64,000 bases of DNA from assembly GCF_003722335.1 (NCBI RefSeq), contig NZ_CP026100.1, positions 4,314,001 through 4,378,000 on the forward strand. The letters are read 5' to 3'. The DNA is from Caulobacter flavus. Its GTDB lineage: Bacteria; Pseudomonadota; Alphaproteobacteria; Caulobacterales; Caulobacteraceae. This document shows positions 24,870 through 33,084 of the stretch, piece after piece (the first letter of the stretch is position 1; each line of letters starts with the position of its first letter). Position numbers and translations under genes: made by a program. The notes under the pieces are model-generated. The model was not told where the DNA came from and searched no databases. It saw only the letters and a list, made by a program, of their open reading frames with translations.

Positions 24870-25312
24870 CCCTTGCGCATCCACGCGGCGACCGCCCAGG
24901 AGTGGGCGTCGTGGCGCAGCGCGACGACGGCGTCGCGGGGGTCGAGCCAGACCAGCCTGTGGTCGTCCTCGACCTTCAGCTCCGGACGCTCGCCGGCCAG
25001 CTTGACGGCGTAGATCCCGCCATAGTTCCGCACCGGCTGACCGTCGGACTTCAGGAACGGCTGGGAGACGTCGACCACGTGGGCGCCGACCTCGACGACG
25101 AGGCCTGTCTCCTCGCCGAACTCGCGGACCAGGGCCTGGTTTTCGGTCTCCTCGCCGTCGACGGCGCCGCCCGGCAGGTCGAAGTAAGGCGCCTTGCCGG
25201 GCTTGGTCACTTCCACCAGCGCAATCAGCCCCCGCGCGTCCTCGGCGATGCCGAAGGCGGCGTGACGGTCCTGGTACTCGCGGGACGCGTCGGGGGCGTA
25301 GAACGCGATCAA
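24866..25312 (-). CDS. NUDIX hydrolase
   Basis: Protein of 148 residues with a full Nudix box, GGAVDGEETENQALVREFGE followed by ETGL, which binds the metal and the pyrophosphate of the substrate; the nucleotide or sugar-nucleotide substrate is unknown. The start is assigned to TTG 25312 because AAGGA lies about nine bases upstream, inside the end of the S1/P1 nuclease gene, and the first residues IAFYAPDASREYQDRHAAFG fit the family. The gene starts four bases after the nuclease stop, so the two are one operon. Confidence 0.85.
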   Translation of the reverse strand: MIAFYAPDASREYQDRHAAFGIAEDARGLIALVEVTKPGKAPYFDLPGGAVDGEETENQALVREFGEETGLVVEVGAHVVDVSQPFLKSDGQPVRNYGGIYAVKLAGERPELKVEDDHRLVWLDPRDAVVALRHDAHSWAVAAWMRKG

Positions 25313-25316
25313 GCGA

Positions 25317-26348
25317 TCAGTCCTTGCCGAACAGGTCGTTCCACGGATCGGCCTTGCCGCTTTCGACGTCGGCGACGCTGATCTCGGGACGATAGCCGAT
25401 CTTGCCATCGGCGCTGGCCTTCCAGGCCATGGCGACCATGTCGCGCAGCTCGGCCGCGCCCGCGGCCAGCCGCTCGTCGACGAAGGCCTTGGCGCGCGGA
25501 TCCGTGGCGACCATGCCGCCCGACTTTTCCAGCTTGTACAGCGGCTCGGTCAGCTTCCAGGTGGTGGTCAGGTAGCCGACCATGCGGGTCTCGTAGCTGC
25601 AGGCGCAGTCGCGCAGGGCCGGCATCAGCGCCTTGACCTCGTCGTCCTTGGCCACGGCCTTGACCAGCGGACCCTCGAACGCGCCGTGGGTGCCCCGGCT
25701 CTGGGTGTAGCCGTTGGGGTTCGGATAGTCGCCCCAGCCGTTGTAGTGCACGCTCATGTGCAGCGGCTGGCTGCCGTCGCCGATGTAGTGGGCCCAGACG
25801 CCAAGGTCGCGCAGCAGCAGCTCCTCGCGGCGCTTGAGGTCGGCGGCGTACCAGGCCTTCTTCTGGGCGTCGGTGGTCTGCTTCTCGGCCGCCACCAGCA
25901 CGCGCCAGTAGGTGAAGTCCTTCACCAGCTGCTGATAGCCGTCGATCATGGCGTAGGGCAGGTAGCCGGCCTTCCACTCGTCCTGGCCGACGGCGCGCAG
26001 GGCCGTGGCGTAGTCGGCGCGGGTGGCCGGCAGGGTCTCGACGGTGAACTTCGGGCCGCCGAACATCCGCCCCTCGTCGTCGAGGTCGAGGAAGTGGGCC
26101 GCGTCGCGGTCGTGGTCGTGAACCTTGCCCGAGCCCTTCCAGCGATCCGGCTCGCGGGCGTACTCGCCGATGGCGGCCACGCCGTAGGGGCTGCGCACGA
26201 AGGCCGGCACGTCTTCGGGCAGGGTCGAGGCGCCGAGCACGCCGATCATCCGGTGGCCGGACGCGCCCCAGGCCAGGGCCGACTGGGCCGGCGCGGCCAG
26301 GGCGGCGGCGAGGACTAGAACTTTCAGGCTGGACGACGGCGACTTCAT
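25317..26348 (-). CDS. Secreted S1/P1-type nuclease
   Basis: Exported zinc-dependent nuclease of 343 residues, expected to cut single-stranded DNA and RNA or act as a 3'-nucleotidase in the periplasm or outside. The signal peptide (VLVLAAALAAPAQSALA) is cut before WGASGHRM, so that the new N-terminal Trp and the His become zinc ligands, as in P1 nuclease. Other ligand motifs are HDHDRDAAHFLD, LLLRDLGVWAHYIGDGSQPL and HNGWGDYPNP-like sequence (HYNGWGDYPN). The gene begins 16 bases after the GST stop. Confidence 0.93.
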   Translation of the reverse strand: MKSPSSSLKVLVLAAALAAPAQSALAWGASGHRMIGVLGASTLPEDVPAFVRSPYGVAAIGEYAREPDRWKGSGKVHDHDRDAAHFLDLDDEGRMFGGPKFTVETLPATRADYATALRAVGQDEWKAGYLPYAMIDGYQQLVKDFTYWRVLVAAEKQTTDAQKKAWYAADLKRREELLLRDLGVWAHYIGDGSQPLHMSVHYNGWGDYPNPNGYTQSRGTHGAFEGPLVKAVAKDDEVKALMPALRDCACSYETRMVGYLTTTWKLTEPLYKLEKSGGMVATDPRAKAFVDERLAAGAAELRDMVAMAWKASADGKIGYRPEISVADVESGKADPWNDLFGKD

Positions 26349-26363
26349 GCGCGCTCCGAAGAC

Positions 26364-26951
26364 TTAATCGATGCCGAGGGCCGTCTCGACGCGTCCGACC
26401 CAGGCCTTCACGGCCGGATAGCGCGCCAGATCGAAACCGCCCTCGTGGGCGACACGGGTGTAGGCCACCAGCGCGATGTCCGCCAGGGTCAGGCGATCGC
26501 CGACCAGGAAGCCGCTGTCCAGAAGCCCGTTTTCGAGGCGGGCCAAGGCGGCGTGGCCGCGCTCGACCAGCTTGCCGTCCAGGCTTTCCACCGGCTTGCC
26601 CATGTAGGCGACCTGGAACCTGGCCACCGCGACGTAGGGTTCGTGGCTGTACTGCTCCCAGAACAGCCACTCGTAGACCTTGGCCTTGAGGTAGGGGTCG
26701 GTCGGGATCAGCACCGAGCCCTCGGCCAGATGCAGCATGATGGCGTTGGACTGGGCCAGCGCGCGGCCGTCCTCCAGGATCACCGCCGGCACCTGGCCAG
26801 CCGGGTTCAAGGCGAGGAATTCGGCGGTGCGGGACTCGCCCTTGAGAATGTCGACCTCGATCCACTCGAACGGCAGACTCAGGCGCTGGGCGGTCCATTT
26901 CACCTTCAGGCAATTGCCCGACTTGCCGTCGCCGAAGATCCGCAGCGTCAT
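26364..26951 (-). CDS. Glutathione S-transferase family protein
   Basis: Protein of 195 residues from ATG 26951 (MTLRIFGDGKSGNCLKVKW), with a thioredoxin-like N-domain containing the cis-proline region NPAGQVPAVI and ILEDGRALAQSNAIMLHLAE (the Glu-Ser pair that binds glutathione) and the helical C-domain with FLVGDRLTLADIALVAYTRV. Substrate unknown. It probably heads an operon with the S1/P1 nuclease and NUDIX genes. Confidence 0.92.
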   Translation of the reverse strand: MTLRIFGDGKSGNCLKVKWTAQRLSLPFEWIEVDILKGESRTAEFLALNPAGQVPAVILEDGRALAQSNAIMLHLAEGSVLIPTDPYLKAKVYEWLFWEQYSHEPYVAVARFQVAYMGKPVESLDGKLVERGHAALARLENGLLDSGFLVGDRLTLADIALVAYTRVAHEGGFDLARYPAVKAWVGRVETALGID

Positions 26952-27140
26952 TCCGTCGCCCTTCCCCACTTTTTAAATGGCGCGCTAAACGATTGAATTT
27001 TCACCCGAGTTCCGAGCTTCACCAGAGGTTTTCGTCCGATTCCGCCCTAATCGGGCGACTTTAAGCGGGTTGTCACGGAGCCGTGATCGGCTTAAGGAGA
27101 CCGCCGAACCGACAGATACGCCGATAAGAGGACCCCCTCG

Positions 27141-27635
27141 ATGCGACGCACGCTCGCCGGAATTTTGGCCTTCATGGCCATGTTCGCCGCTCTTCCCGCC
27201 GCCGCGGGCCCCGACTCCGAACGCGCCTCCGATCCCCTGGGCGAACTGATCGCTGGGGCTCTGACCGGCTCGATCCCCGGCTCCATCGAATACAAGATGA
27301 AGGCCACCCTGTACCACGCCGGCGCCAAGGGCATCCGCGCCCTCGACAGCCTGGGCTGCAAGGTCGTGGCGATGCGCACCCTGGCCGTGGACACCAAGGT
27401 GATCCCCCGCCGCACCATCGTCTTCATCAAGGAGACCGTCGGCCTGCCGATGCCCAACGGCGAGACCCACGACGGCTACTGGTACGCCTCCGACATCGGC
27501 GGCGCGATCAAGGGCAACAAGATCGACATGTTCAGCGGCCAGGGCGCCGGCTCGATGAAGCCGCTGGCGGGCCTGAACCTCACGCACCTCTCGGTGACAA
27601 AGGTCGGCGAGTTCAAGGGCTGCCCGCCGGAATAA
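27141..27635 (+). CDS. Exported 3D-domain protein
   Basis: Protein of 164 residues with a signal peptide (RRTLAGILAFMAMFAALPAAA). The mature part has the double-psi beta-barrel 3D signature: TLYHAGAKGIRALDSLGCKV, MRTLAVDTKVIPRRTIVFI and the acid-containing YASDIGGAIKGNKIDMFSG with its three aspartates. 3D domains occur at the end of MltA-type lytic transglycosylases; alone they are of uncertain activity, so cell-wall binding or cutting is only a family inference. Confidence 0.82.
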   Translation: MRRTLAGILAFMAMFAALPAAAGPDSERASDPLGELIAGALTGSIPGSIEYKMKATLYHAGAKGIRALDSLGCKVVAMRTLAVDTKVIPRRTIVFIKETVGLPMPNGETHDGYWYASDIGGAIKGNKIDMFSGQGAGSMKPLAGLNLTHLSVTKVGEFKGCPPE

Positions 27636-27823
27636 GCGGCGAGCTCTTCCCCTAGACAATTCGAACATTGGACACGGCCGCGCGAGCGGCCGTTTCGCCG
27701 CATGCGCGCAATGTCGGGAAGTTAACCAAGAACGCGATGTTCGCGCTGGTTTCCCGGACCGTTCTGCACCACTCTCGATTGGCGTCGCGACTCTCTTGAA
27801 GCCCAGCTTGCAGGTGAGGAACT

Positions 27824-28228
27824 GTGTCCAGGCGATCAGAAAGTAACCTAGCGTCCTCGCCTTCGGTCCTCATCGCCGACGATGACGCCCTGCTCCGGGA
27901 AATCCTCGAGCACAAGCTCACCACGGCCGGGTACGAGGTCAGCGTGTTCGAGGACGGACGTGCCGTGCTCGAGGCCGCTCGCACCGCGCGGCCGCAGGTC
28001 GTCGTGCTGGACGGCATGATGCCGATCATCGACGGCTTCGAGGTGCTGCGCCGCATGAAGGGCGACGACGCCCTGCGCGACATTCCCGTGGTCATGCTGA
28101 CCGCTCTCAAGGGCCGCAACGACATCGTCACCGCCCTGAACCTGGGCGCGGCCGACTACCTGCCCAAGCCCTTCGACCCCGACGAACTTCTGGCGCGCCT
28201 GTTCCGCATCGCTCCGGTGGCCGCATGA
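27824..28228 (+). CDS. Single-domain response regulator (CheY-like)
   Basis: Receiver domain of 134 residues from GTG 27824, with GAGGA upstream. The acid pair is in LIADDDALL, the phospho-accepting D63 in VVLDGMMPI, T93-type threonine in VVMLTALKG and K115 in DYLPKPFDPDELL. No output domain. It is the first gene of a compact four-gene operon (receiver, TPR/beta-barrel, HEAT protein, GT2), overlapping the next gene by four bases, so it most likely regulates polysaccharide export or synthesis through protein contact. Confidence 0.9.
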   Translation: MSRRSESNLASSPSVLIADDDALLREILEHKLTTAGYEVSVFEDGRAVLEAARTARPQVVVLDGMMPIIDGFEVLRRMKGDDALRDIPVVMLTALKGRNDIVTALNLGAADYLPKPFDPDELLARLFRIAPVAA

Positions 28229-29307
28229 TCGAGGCCGTGGCGGTCCAGGCGCCGGAGGCGGCCGATCCGGCCTATGCCGCGGCGTTCCAGGCCCGCCAAT
28301 CAGGGCTCACCGCCGAGGCGATCGCCGCCTTCGACCTCCTTTCCAAGCAACGCCCCAAGGATCCGGACGTCTGGCTGAACCTTGGCCTGTCGCGCATGGC
28401 CGTCCAGCGCTACGCCGAGGCAGACCGCGCGTTCGAGATCACCCTGGCCCTCGCGCCGGACTACCGCGACGCCCGCATCGCCTATGCCAGGTCGGCGCTG
28501 TTCGCCGGCCGCCCGGAACTGGCGCGCAGGCGCCTGGCGCCGCTGCTGGCCGGCGCGCCGGACGACCCTGAGGCCCGCGCCCTGCGCCAGCAGATCGCCG
28601 CCACCGAGGCCATGCCTGGCGAACCGACCTGGCGTCTGGACCTGGCCTATGCGCGCAGCGAACTTACCAAGGACCTGGGCCACTGGAGTTCGGCGACCCT
28701 GGCCCTGTCGCGGCGGGTCGATCCAGACACCACCCTGGGCGGGTCGGTGGAGCACACCAGGCGGTTCGGCGTCTCCGACACCTATGCCGAGGCGCTGGCC
28801 GCCCGCAGGTTCGGCTCGCGCCTGGACGGCTTCGTCGCGGTCGGCGGCGCGCCCGACGCCGACTATCGCCCCGAACTTTCGGTCCGCGCCGGCGGCTCAG
28901 TCGGCTTGCTCACGCAAGGCCAGCGCCGCGTCCGGCTGGGTCTCGATGCGGTGTGGTCGCGCTACGCCGTCGGCGAGGTCAAGAGCCTGCAGCCCTACCT
29001 GACCCTGGCGGCCGGACCGGCGTCGCTGACCGTCCGCTCCATCAACACCGAAGACGAACGCGGCGGGCGTCAGTCCGGCTACACGCTCAATGGCGAGTGG
29101 TCGGCGACCCAGCGTCTGCGCTTGCGCCTGGGCTATGCCGACGCCCCCGAGAGCGCCGACGGCGCGACCGTGCCCGTGGAAGCGATATCGGGCGGCGTCG
29201 CCTACGACCTTACGGCCCGCTGGACGGTGCAGGTGGTCGGGGCGCACGAGAAGCGCACGGCCTACGACCGCGACGAGGTCGGGGTCGCCGTCACGCGACG
29301 GTTCTAG
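28225..29307 (+). CDS. TPR protein with YaiO-like outer-membrane beta-barrel
   Basis: Protein of 360 residues. Residues about 10-125 are TPR repeats (LTAEAIAAFDLLSKQRPKDP, VWLNLGLSRMAVQRYAEADR, FEITLALAPDYRDAR). The remainder alternates short strands with aromatic ends and terminates in VGVAVTRRF, a C-terminal phenylalanine typical of outer-membrane barrels; the pattern resembles the YaiO family. TPR plus barrel is the layout of PgaA/NfrA-type exporters, smaller here. No signal peptide is obvious at the assigned start (ATG 28225, overlapping the receiver gene), which is odd for a barrel; a later start or an uncleaved export signal is possible. Confidence 0.75.
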   Translation: MIEAVAVQAPEAADPAYAAAFQARQSGLTAEAIAAFDLLSKQRPKDPDVWLNLGLSRMAVQRYAEADRAFEITLALAPDYRDARIAYARSALFAGRPELARRRLAPLLAGAPDDPEARALRQQIAATEAMPGEPTWRLDLAYARSELTKDLGHWSSATLALSRRVDPDTTLGGSVEHTRRFGVSDTYAEALAARRFGSRLDGFVAVGGAPDADYRPELSVRAGGSVGLLTQGQRRVRLGLDAVWSRYAVGEVKSLQPYLTLAAGPASLTVRSINTEDERGGRQSGYTLNGEWSATQRLRLRLGYADAPESADGATVPVEAISGGVAYDLTARWTVQVVGAHEKRTAYDRDEVGVAVTRRF

Positions 29308-30351
29308 ATGTCGTCGCTGACGCTGATCTGGGCGACCGCCCTCGTCCTGATCGGCGCGGCGCTGACCTGGATGACCGGCCTGATCGTCGCGCGCCTGATG
29401 AAGGAGAGCCGGGCGAGCGACCGGTCGACCGATCGAAAGCTGATCATCCAGGCTCTCTCCGGCCTGCTGCGCGGCCAGACGGAAGCCGCCGAGGCGCTTT
29501 CTCCCTTCGTACGCAAGCCAGAGGTGCTGGCCGAAGCGATCCTGGACTTCCAGGGCCTGATACGCGGCGTCGATCAGGAACGCGCCATGGGGGCGCTGAG
29601 GTCGCTCGGCCTGATCCAGGCCCTCGAGGAACGTATCGTTCACGGCTCGCGCGACGAACGCCTGACCAGCGTCGAGGCCTTGGCCGCCCTGGGCGGCGAC
29701 GAGGTCAAGGCCGCCCTGCGACGAGCCATCCGCTCCAAGGACCCGAACGTGCGCATGGCCGCGATCAAGGGCCTGGCCGACGCCGGCGCGCCGCCGACGC
29801 CCTCACGCCTGCTGGACTATGTGGGCGCGGGCGAGCTGACGCCTTCCCGGGTCTATGCCGAGGTGATGCGCCAGGCCGTGGCCAGTTCCCCCGCCGACGG
29901 CTTGCTGGCCCTTCGTCGCCAGGACCTGTCGCCGCTGATGCGGGCCGTGCTCCTGGACGCGCTCGGCCGCTCGGGCGCCTACCAGGCCGTGCCTGCGCTC
30001 GCCGCCGCGGCGGCGGACGCGGATCCCGACGTGCGCACGGCCGCGGTACGGGGCCTCGGGCGTCTGCAACATCCCTCCGCCGCCGACACCCTGGCCGGGG
30101 CCCTGGCCGACCCGGCCTGGCCGGTGCGCTCGGCCGGCGCCGAAGCGATCGGCGCCGCGGGCCTGGTTCGCCTGGCGCCCGCGATCGCCGCCCTGCTCGA
30201 CGATCCAGAGTGGTGGGTGCGCTTTCGGGCGGGCGACGCCCTGGGCCGACTGGGCAAGGCCGGTAGGGCCCTGCTGGAAGCCGCCGCGTCCGACGACGCG
30301 CGTCCCGTCGCCCAGCGGGCGGCAGAGCGCGCCCTGGCCGAAGGGGGCTGA
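29308..30351 (+). CDS. Membrane-anchored HEAT-repeat protein
   Basis: Protein of 347 residues that starts immediately after the stop of the barrel gene. One N-terminal membrane helix (LIWATALVLIGAALTWMTGL) is followed by about 300 residues of HEAT-type helical repeats, for example ALAALGGDEVKAALRRAIRS, DPNVRMAAIKGLADAG, DPDVRTAAVRGLGRLQHPSA and DPEWWVRFRAGDALGRLG. It is probably a scaffold on the cytoplasmic or periplasmic side linking the glycosyltransferase to the exporter or to the receiver protein. No enzyme motif. Confidence 0.82.
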   Translation: MSSLTLIWATALVLIGAALTWMTGLIVARLMKESRASDRSTDRKLIIQALSGLLRGQTEAAEALSPFVRKPEVLAEAILDFQGLIRGVDQERAMGALRSLGLIQALEERIVHGSRDERLTSVEALAALGGDEVKAALRRAIRSKDPNVRMAAIKGLADAGAPPTPSRLLDYVGAGELTPSRVYAEVMRQAVASSPADGLLALRRQDLSPLMRAVLLDALGRSGAYQAVPALAAAAADADPDVRTAAVRGLGRLQHPSAADTLAGALADPAWPVRSAGAEAIGAAGLVRLAPAIAALLDDPEWWVRFRAGDALGRLGKAGRALLEAAASDDARPVAQRAAERALAEGG

Positions 30352-30354
30352 GTC

Positions 30355-31785
30355 ATGCCCGAGCTGGAAACCCTTGCCCTGGGCGTCGTCCGCTTCGCCG
30401 AGACCATCGCCTGGGCCGTGATCGCCACGGGCCTGGCCCAGAACGCGCTCTATCTCTACCAGCTGCTGCTGGCCGCCAGAGCCCTGGCGCAGGCGCCGCC
30501 GGTCAACCAGGCCGCCCTGCTGTGGCGCCGCTACGCCGAGGCCGCGCCGCCGATCACCCTGATGGCGCCGGCCTACAACGAGGCGCTGACCATCGTGGAA
30601 AGTGTCAGGTCGCTGCTGGCCCTGCAGTACCCGCACTTCGAGGTCGTGGTGGTCAACGACGGCTCGAAGGACGAGACGCTGCAGGTGCTGATCGACGCCT
30701 TCGAGCTGCATCCGGTCGAGCGCCACTACGACCTGGCCGCGTCCTGCCAGAGGATCCGCGGCCTCTACGCCGCCGCCAACCAGCCGCGCCTGCTGGTGGT
30801 CGACAAGGAGAACGGCGGCAAGGCCGACGCCCTGAACGCGGCCATCAACCTGTCGCGCTCGCCGATCGTCTGCTCGATGGACGCCGACAGCCTGCTGGAG
30901 GTGGACGCGCTGCTGCGCGCCGTCGCCCCCTTCGTCGAGGATCCCGAGCGCACGGTGGCGGTGGGCGGCACGATCCGCATCGCCAACGGCTGCAAGATAT
31001 CGTTCGGGCGGGTGATCGAGGTCGGCGTTCCCAAGAACATGCTGGCCCGCCTGCAGACCATCGAGTACCTGCGCGCCTTCCTGATGGCCCGCCTGGCCTG
31101 GAGCCGGATCTCGGCCCTGACCATCATCTCCGGCGCCTTCGGCCTGTTCCGGCGCCAGGCGGTGCTGGACGTCGGCGGCTACAGCCATGGCACGGTCGGC
31201 GAGGACATGGAGCTGGTGGTCAAGCTGCACAAGCACTACCGGCGCCTGGGCAAGCCCTATCGCATCGCCTTCACGCCCGAGCCGGTGTGCTGGACCGAAG
31301 CGCCGGAGACGATGGCCGTCCTGTCTCGCCAACGCGCCCGCTGGCATCGCGGGGCGCTGGAGACCTTCGTCCGCCACCGCGACATGATCCTCAACCCGCG
31401 CTACGGCCGGATCGGCATTGTCGGCTTCGGGCACATCCTGGTCGTCGACGTCCTGGGACCGATCATCGAGATCTTCGGCTACGTGCTGATCCCGGCCTTC
31501 TGGCTGCTGGGCGTGCTCGACATCGAGTACCTGTGGGCCCTGCTGGCGGTGACTTTCGGCTTCGGCATCGTCATCAGCGTGGGCGCGCTGGCGCTGGAAG
31601 AGACGGAACTGCGCCGCTTTCCCAACGCCCGCAGCCTGGCCGTGCTGATGGGCGCGGCGATCCTAGAAAACTTCGGCTATCGCCAGATCAACAACTTCTG
31701 GCGGCTGCGCGGCACGTGGCAGTTCCTGACCGGCGCGCAGGGCTGGGGCAAGATGACCCGCAAGGGGTTCTCGTCCCAGACCTGA
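30355..31785 (+). CDS. Processive family 2 glycosyltransferase
   Basis: Inner-membrane glycosyltransferase of 476 residues. One N-terminal helix precedes the GT-A domain, with APAYNEALTIVESV, VVVNDGSKDETL, the metal-binding MDADSLLEVD, the acceptor-site GEDMELVVKLHKHYR and the QxxRW motif (RQRARWHRGALE) that marks processive synthases such as cellulose, chitin and PNAG synthases. Four or more helices follow. It is the last gene of the four-gene operon and the likely polymer synthase. The sugar is unknown; no deacetylase or PilZ partner is adjacent. Confidence 0.9.
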   Translation: MPELETLALGVVRFAETIAWAVIATGLAQNALYLYQLLLAARALAQAPPVNQAALLWRRYAEAAPPITLMAPAYNEALTIVESVRSLLALQYPHFEVVVVNDGSKDETLQVLIDAFELHPVERHYDLAASCQRIRGLYAAANQPRLLVVDKENGGKADALNAAINLSRSPIVCSMDADSLLEVDALLRAVAPFVEDPERTVAVGGTIRIANGCKISFGRVIEVGVPKNMLARLQTIEYLRAFLMARLAWSRISALTIISGAFGLFRRQAVLDVGGYSHGTVGEDMELVVKLHKHYRRLGKPYRIAFTPEPVCWTEAPETMAVLSRQRARWHRGALETFVRHRDMILNPRYGRIGIVGFGHILVVDVLGPIIEIFGYVLIPAFWLLGVLDIEYLWALLAVTFGFGIVISVGALALEETELRRFPNARSLAVLMGAAILENFGYRQINNFWRLRGTWQFLTGAQGWGKMTRKGFSSQT

Positions 31786-31798
31786 CCACCAGGCCCGA

Positions 31799-32542
31799 CT
31801 AGATGTCGCCGCCGACGTTCGGAGCGGCGCCGGGCGCGCGGGCCACGTGGATGCCGCACTCGGTCTTGTCCTGGCCCTGCCAGCGGCCGGCGCGGACGTC
31901 GGCGTTGGGATCGTCGACCGGCTTGGTGCACGGCCAGCAGCCGAGCGACGGGAAGCCTTGGGCGACCAGCGGGTGAGCGGGCAGCTGGTGCTCGGCCGCG
32001 TAGGCGTCGAGCTCGGCCTTGCTCCAGTTGGCCAGCGGATTGAACTTGATCTGGCCGTCGGCCTGCTCGACCACGGCCAGCCGCAGCCGGTCGCCGCCGT
32101 GGAAGCGTTTGCGGCCCGTGCACCAGGCGGTGAAGCCCTCCAGCGCGCGGTCCAGCGGCAGCACCTTGCGAATGTGACAGCAGGCGTCGGTGTCGGTGCG
32201 CCAGAGGTCCGACTTGGGATCCTGCACCGCCAGGTCGGCGAAGGCCGGGCGCAGGTCGCGCACGTCGGTCAGGCCCAGGCTAGCGGCCAGGCTCTTGCGA
32301 TAGTCCAGCGTCTGGCCGAACAGCATGCCGGTGTCGAGGAACAGCACCGGGATGTCTTTCGACACCTGCGAGGCCAGGTGCAGCAGCACCGCCGACTCCG
32401 CGCCGAACGAACTGACCAGGGCCAGCTTGTCGCCGAAGGTCTCGTAGGCCTTGCGCAGGATGGTCAGCGGATGGGCGTCGCGCAGTTCGGCGTCCAGCCG
32501 CGCCGCCAGGGTCGGCGCGGCGTCGGTCTGGTCATAGGCCAT
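31799..32542 (-). CDS. cysH: Assimilatory APS/PAPS reductase
   Basis: Reduces adenylyl sulfate (or PAPS) to sulfite with thioredoxin. Protein of 247 residues from ATG 32542. The PP-loop-like SSFGAESAVLLHLAS and LFLDTGMLFGQTLDYRK are present. The cysteines DACCHIRKV and GCWPCTKPV form the four-cysteine set that carries a [4Fe-4S] cluster in APS-type enzymes, and the catalytic ECGIH lies near the end. The cluster cysteines favour APS as substrate. It is the last gene of the sulfur operon and overlaps the DUF934 stop (TGATG). Confidence 0.94.
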   Translation of the reverse strand: MAYDQTDAAPTLAARLDAELRDAHPLTILRKAYETFGDKLALVSSFGAESAVLLHLASQVSKDIPVLFLDTGMLFGQTLDYRKSLAASLGLTDVRDLRPAFADLAVQDPKSDLWRTDTDACCHIRKVLPLDRALEGFTAWCTGRKRFHGGDRLRLAVVEQADGQIKFNPLANWSKAELDAYAAEHQLPAHPLVAQGFPSLGCWPCTKPVDDPNADVRAGRWQGQDKTECGIHVARAPGAAPNVGGDI

Positions 32543-33084
32543 CAGAGCGCGCCTTCCTTGGCTTGGGCCTGCGCGCGCTCGTCGGCGGCGATCGCCCGAG
32601 CGTCGGCGCCGCGCTGGTAGACGTGGCGGAAGCGGTTGGCCGCCTTGCTCCAAGCCTCCGGCGTGGCGCCGTCGTTGGGCTCGAACGCGTCGAAGCCGCA
32701 GCGGACCATGAAGCCCGCCTGTTCCTGCAGCACGTCGCCCACGGCCCGGACCTCGCCCTCGTACTTGAAGCGCTCGCGCAGCAGGCGGGCCGAGGTGTAG
32801 GCGCGGCCGTCGCGGTACTTCGGGAAGGCCAGGGCCACCACCGAGATGCGCGGCAGATCGTAGGCCAGGGCCTCGACCTCCTCGGCCGGCTCGATGCGCA
32901 CGCCCACACGGCGGCTGTTGGACGACAGCAGCGTGTCGCCTTCGGCCTGGAAACGCGTCAGCGACAGGATGACGTCGCCGGCTTCGGGGATGGCGTCCTC
33001 GTCGGTCACGTTGACGAAAACGTCGTCAGCCCACTGGGCTTGTTGTTCGCCCTGGGGGCCCGCGAGCTTAATCAGCTTGGGCAT
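32542..33084 (-). CDS. DUF934-family protein of sulfite reduction
   Basis: Protein of 180 residues of the DUF934 family, regularly found between sulfite reductase and cysH genes in Proteobacteria. Recognisable segments are LSLTRFQAEGD, RISVVALAFPKYRDGRAYTS, RLLRERFKYEGEVRAVGDVL and CGFDAFEPND. Function is not established; a role in maturation of, or electron supply to, sulfite reductase is inferred from constant neighbourhood. Its start overlaps the end of the sulfite reductase gene. Confidence 0.88.
   Translation of the reverse strand: MPKLIKLAGPQGEQQAQWADDVFVNVTDEDAIPEAGDVILSLTRFQAEGDTLLSSNSRRVGVRIEPAEEVEALAYDLPRISVVALAFPKYRDGRAYTSARLLRERFKYEGEVRAVGDVLQEQAGFMVRCGFDAFEPNDGATPEAWSKAANRFRHVYQRGADARAIAADERAQAQAKEGAL

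Noticed and set aside
27060..27110. CtrA binding site near the 3D-domain gene
   Set aside because: Two TTAA elements occur but not with the seven-base spacing of a CtrA box.
29803..31434. A 543-codon minus-strand frame over the HEAT and GT2 genes
   Set aside because: Shadow of two genes with clear motifs on the plus strand.
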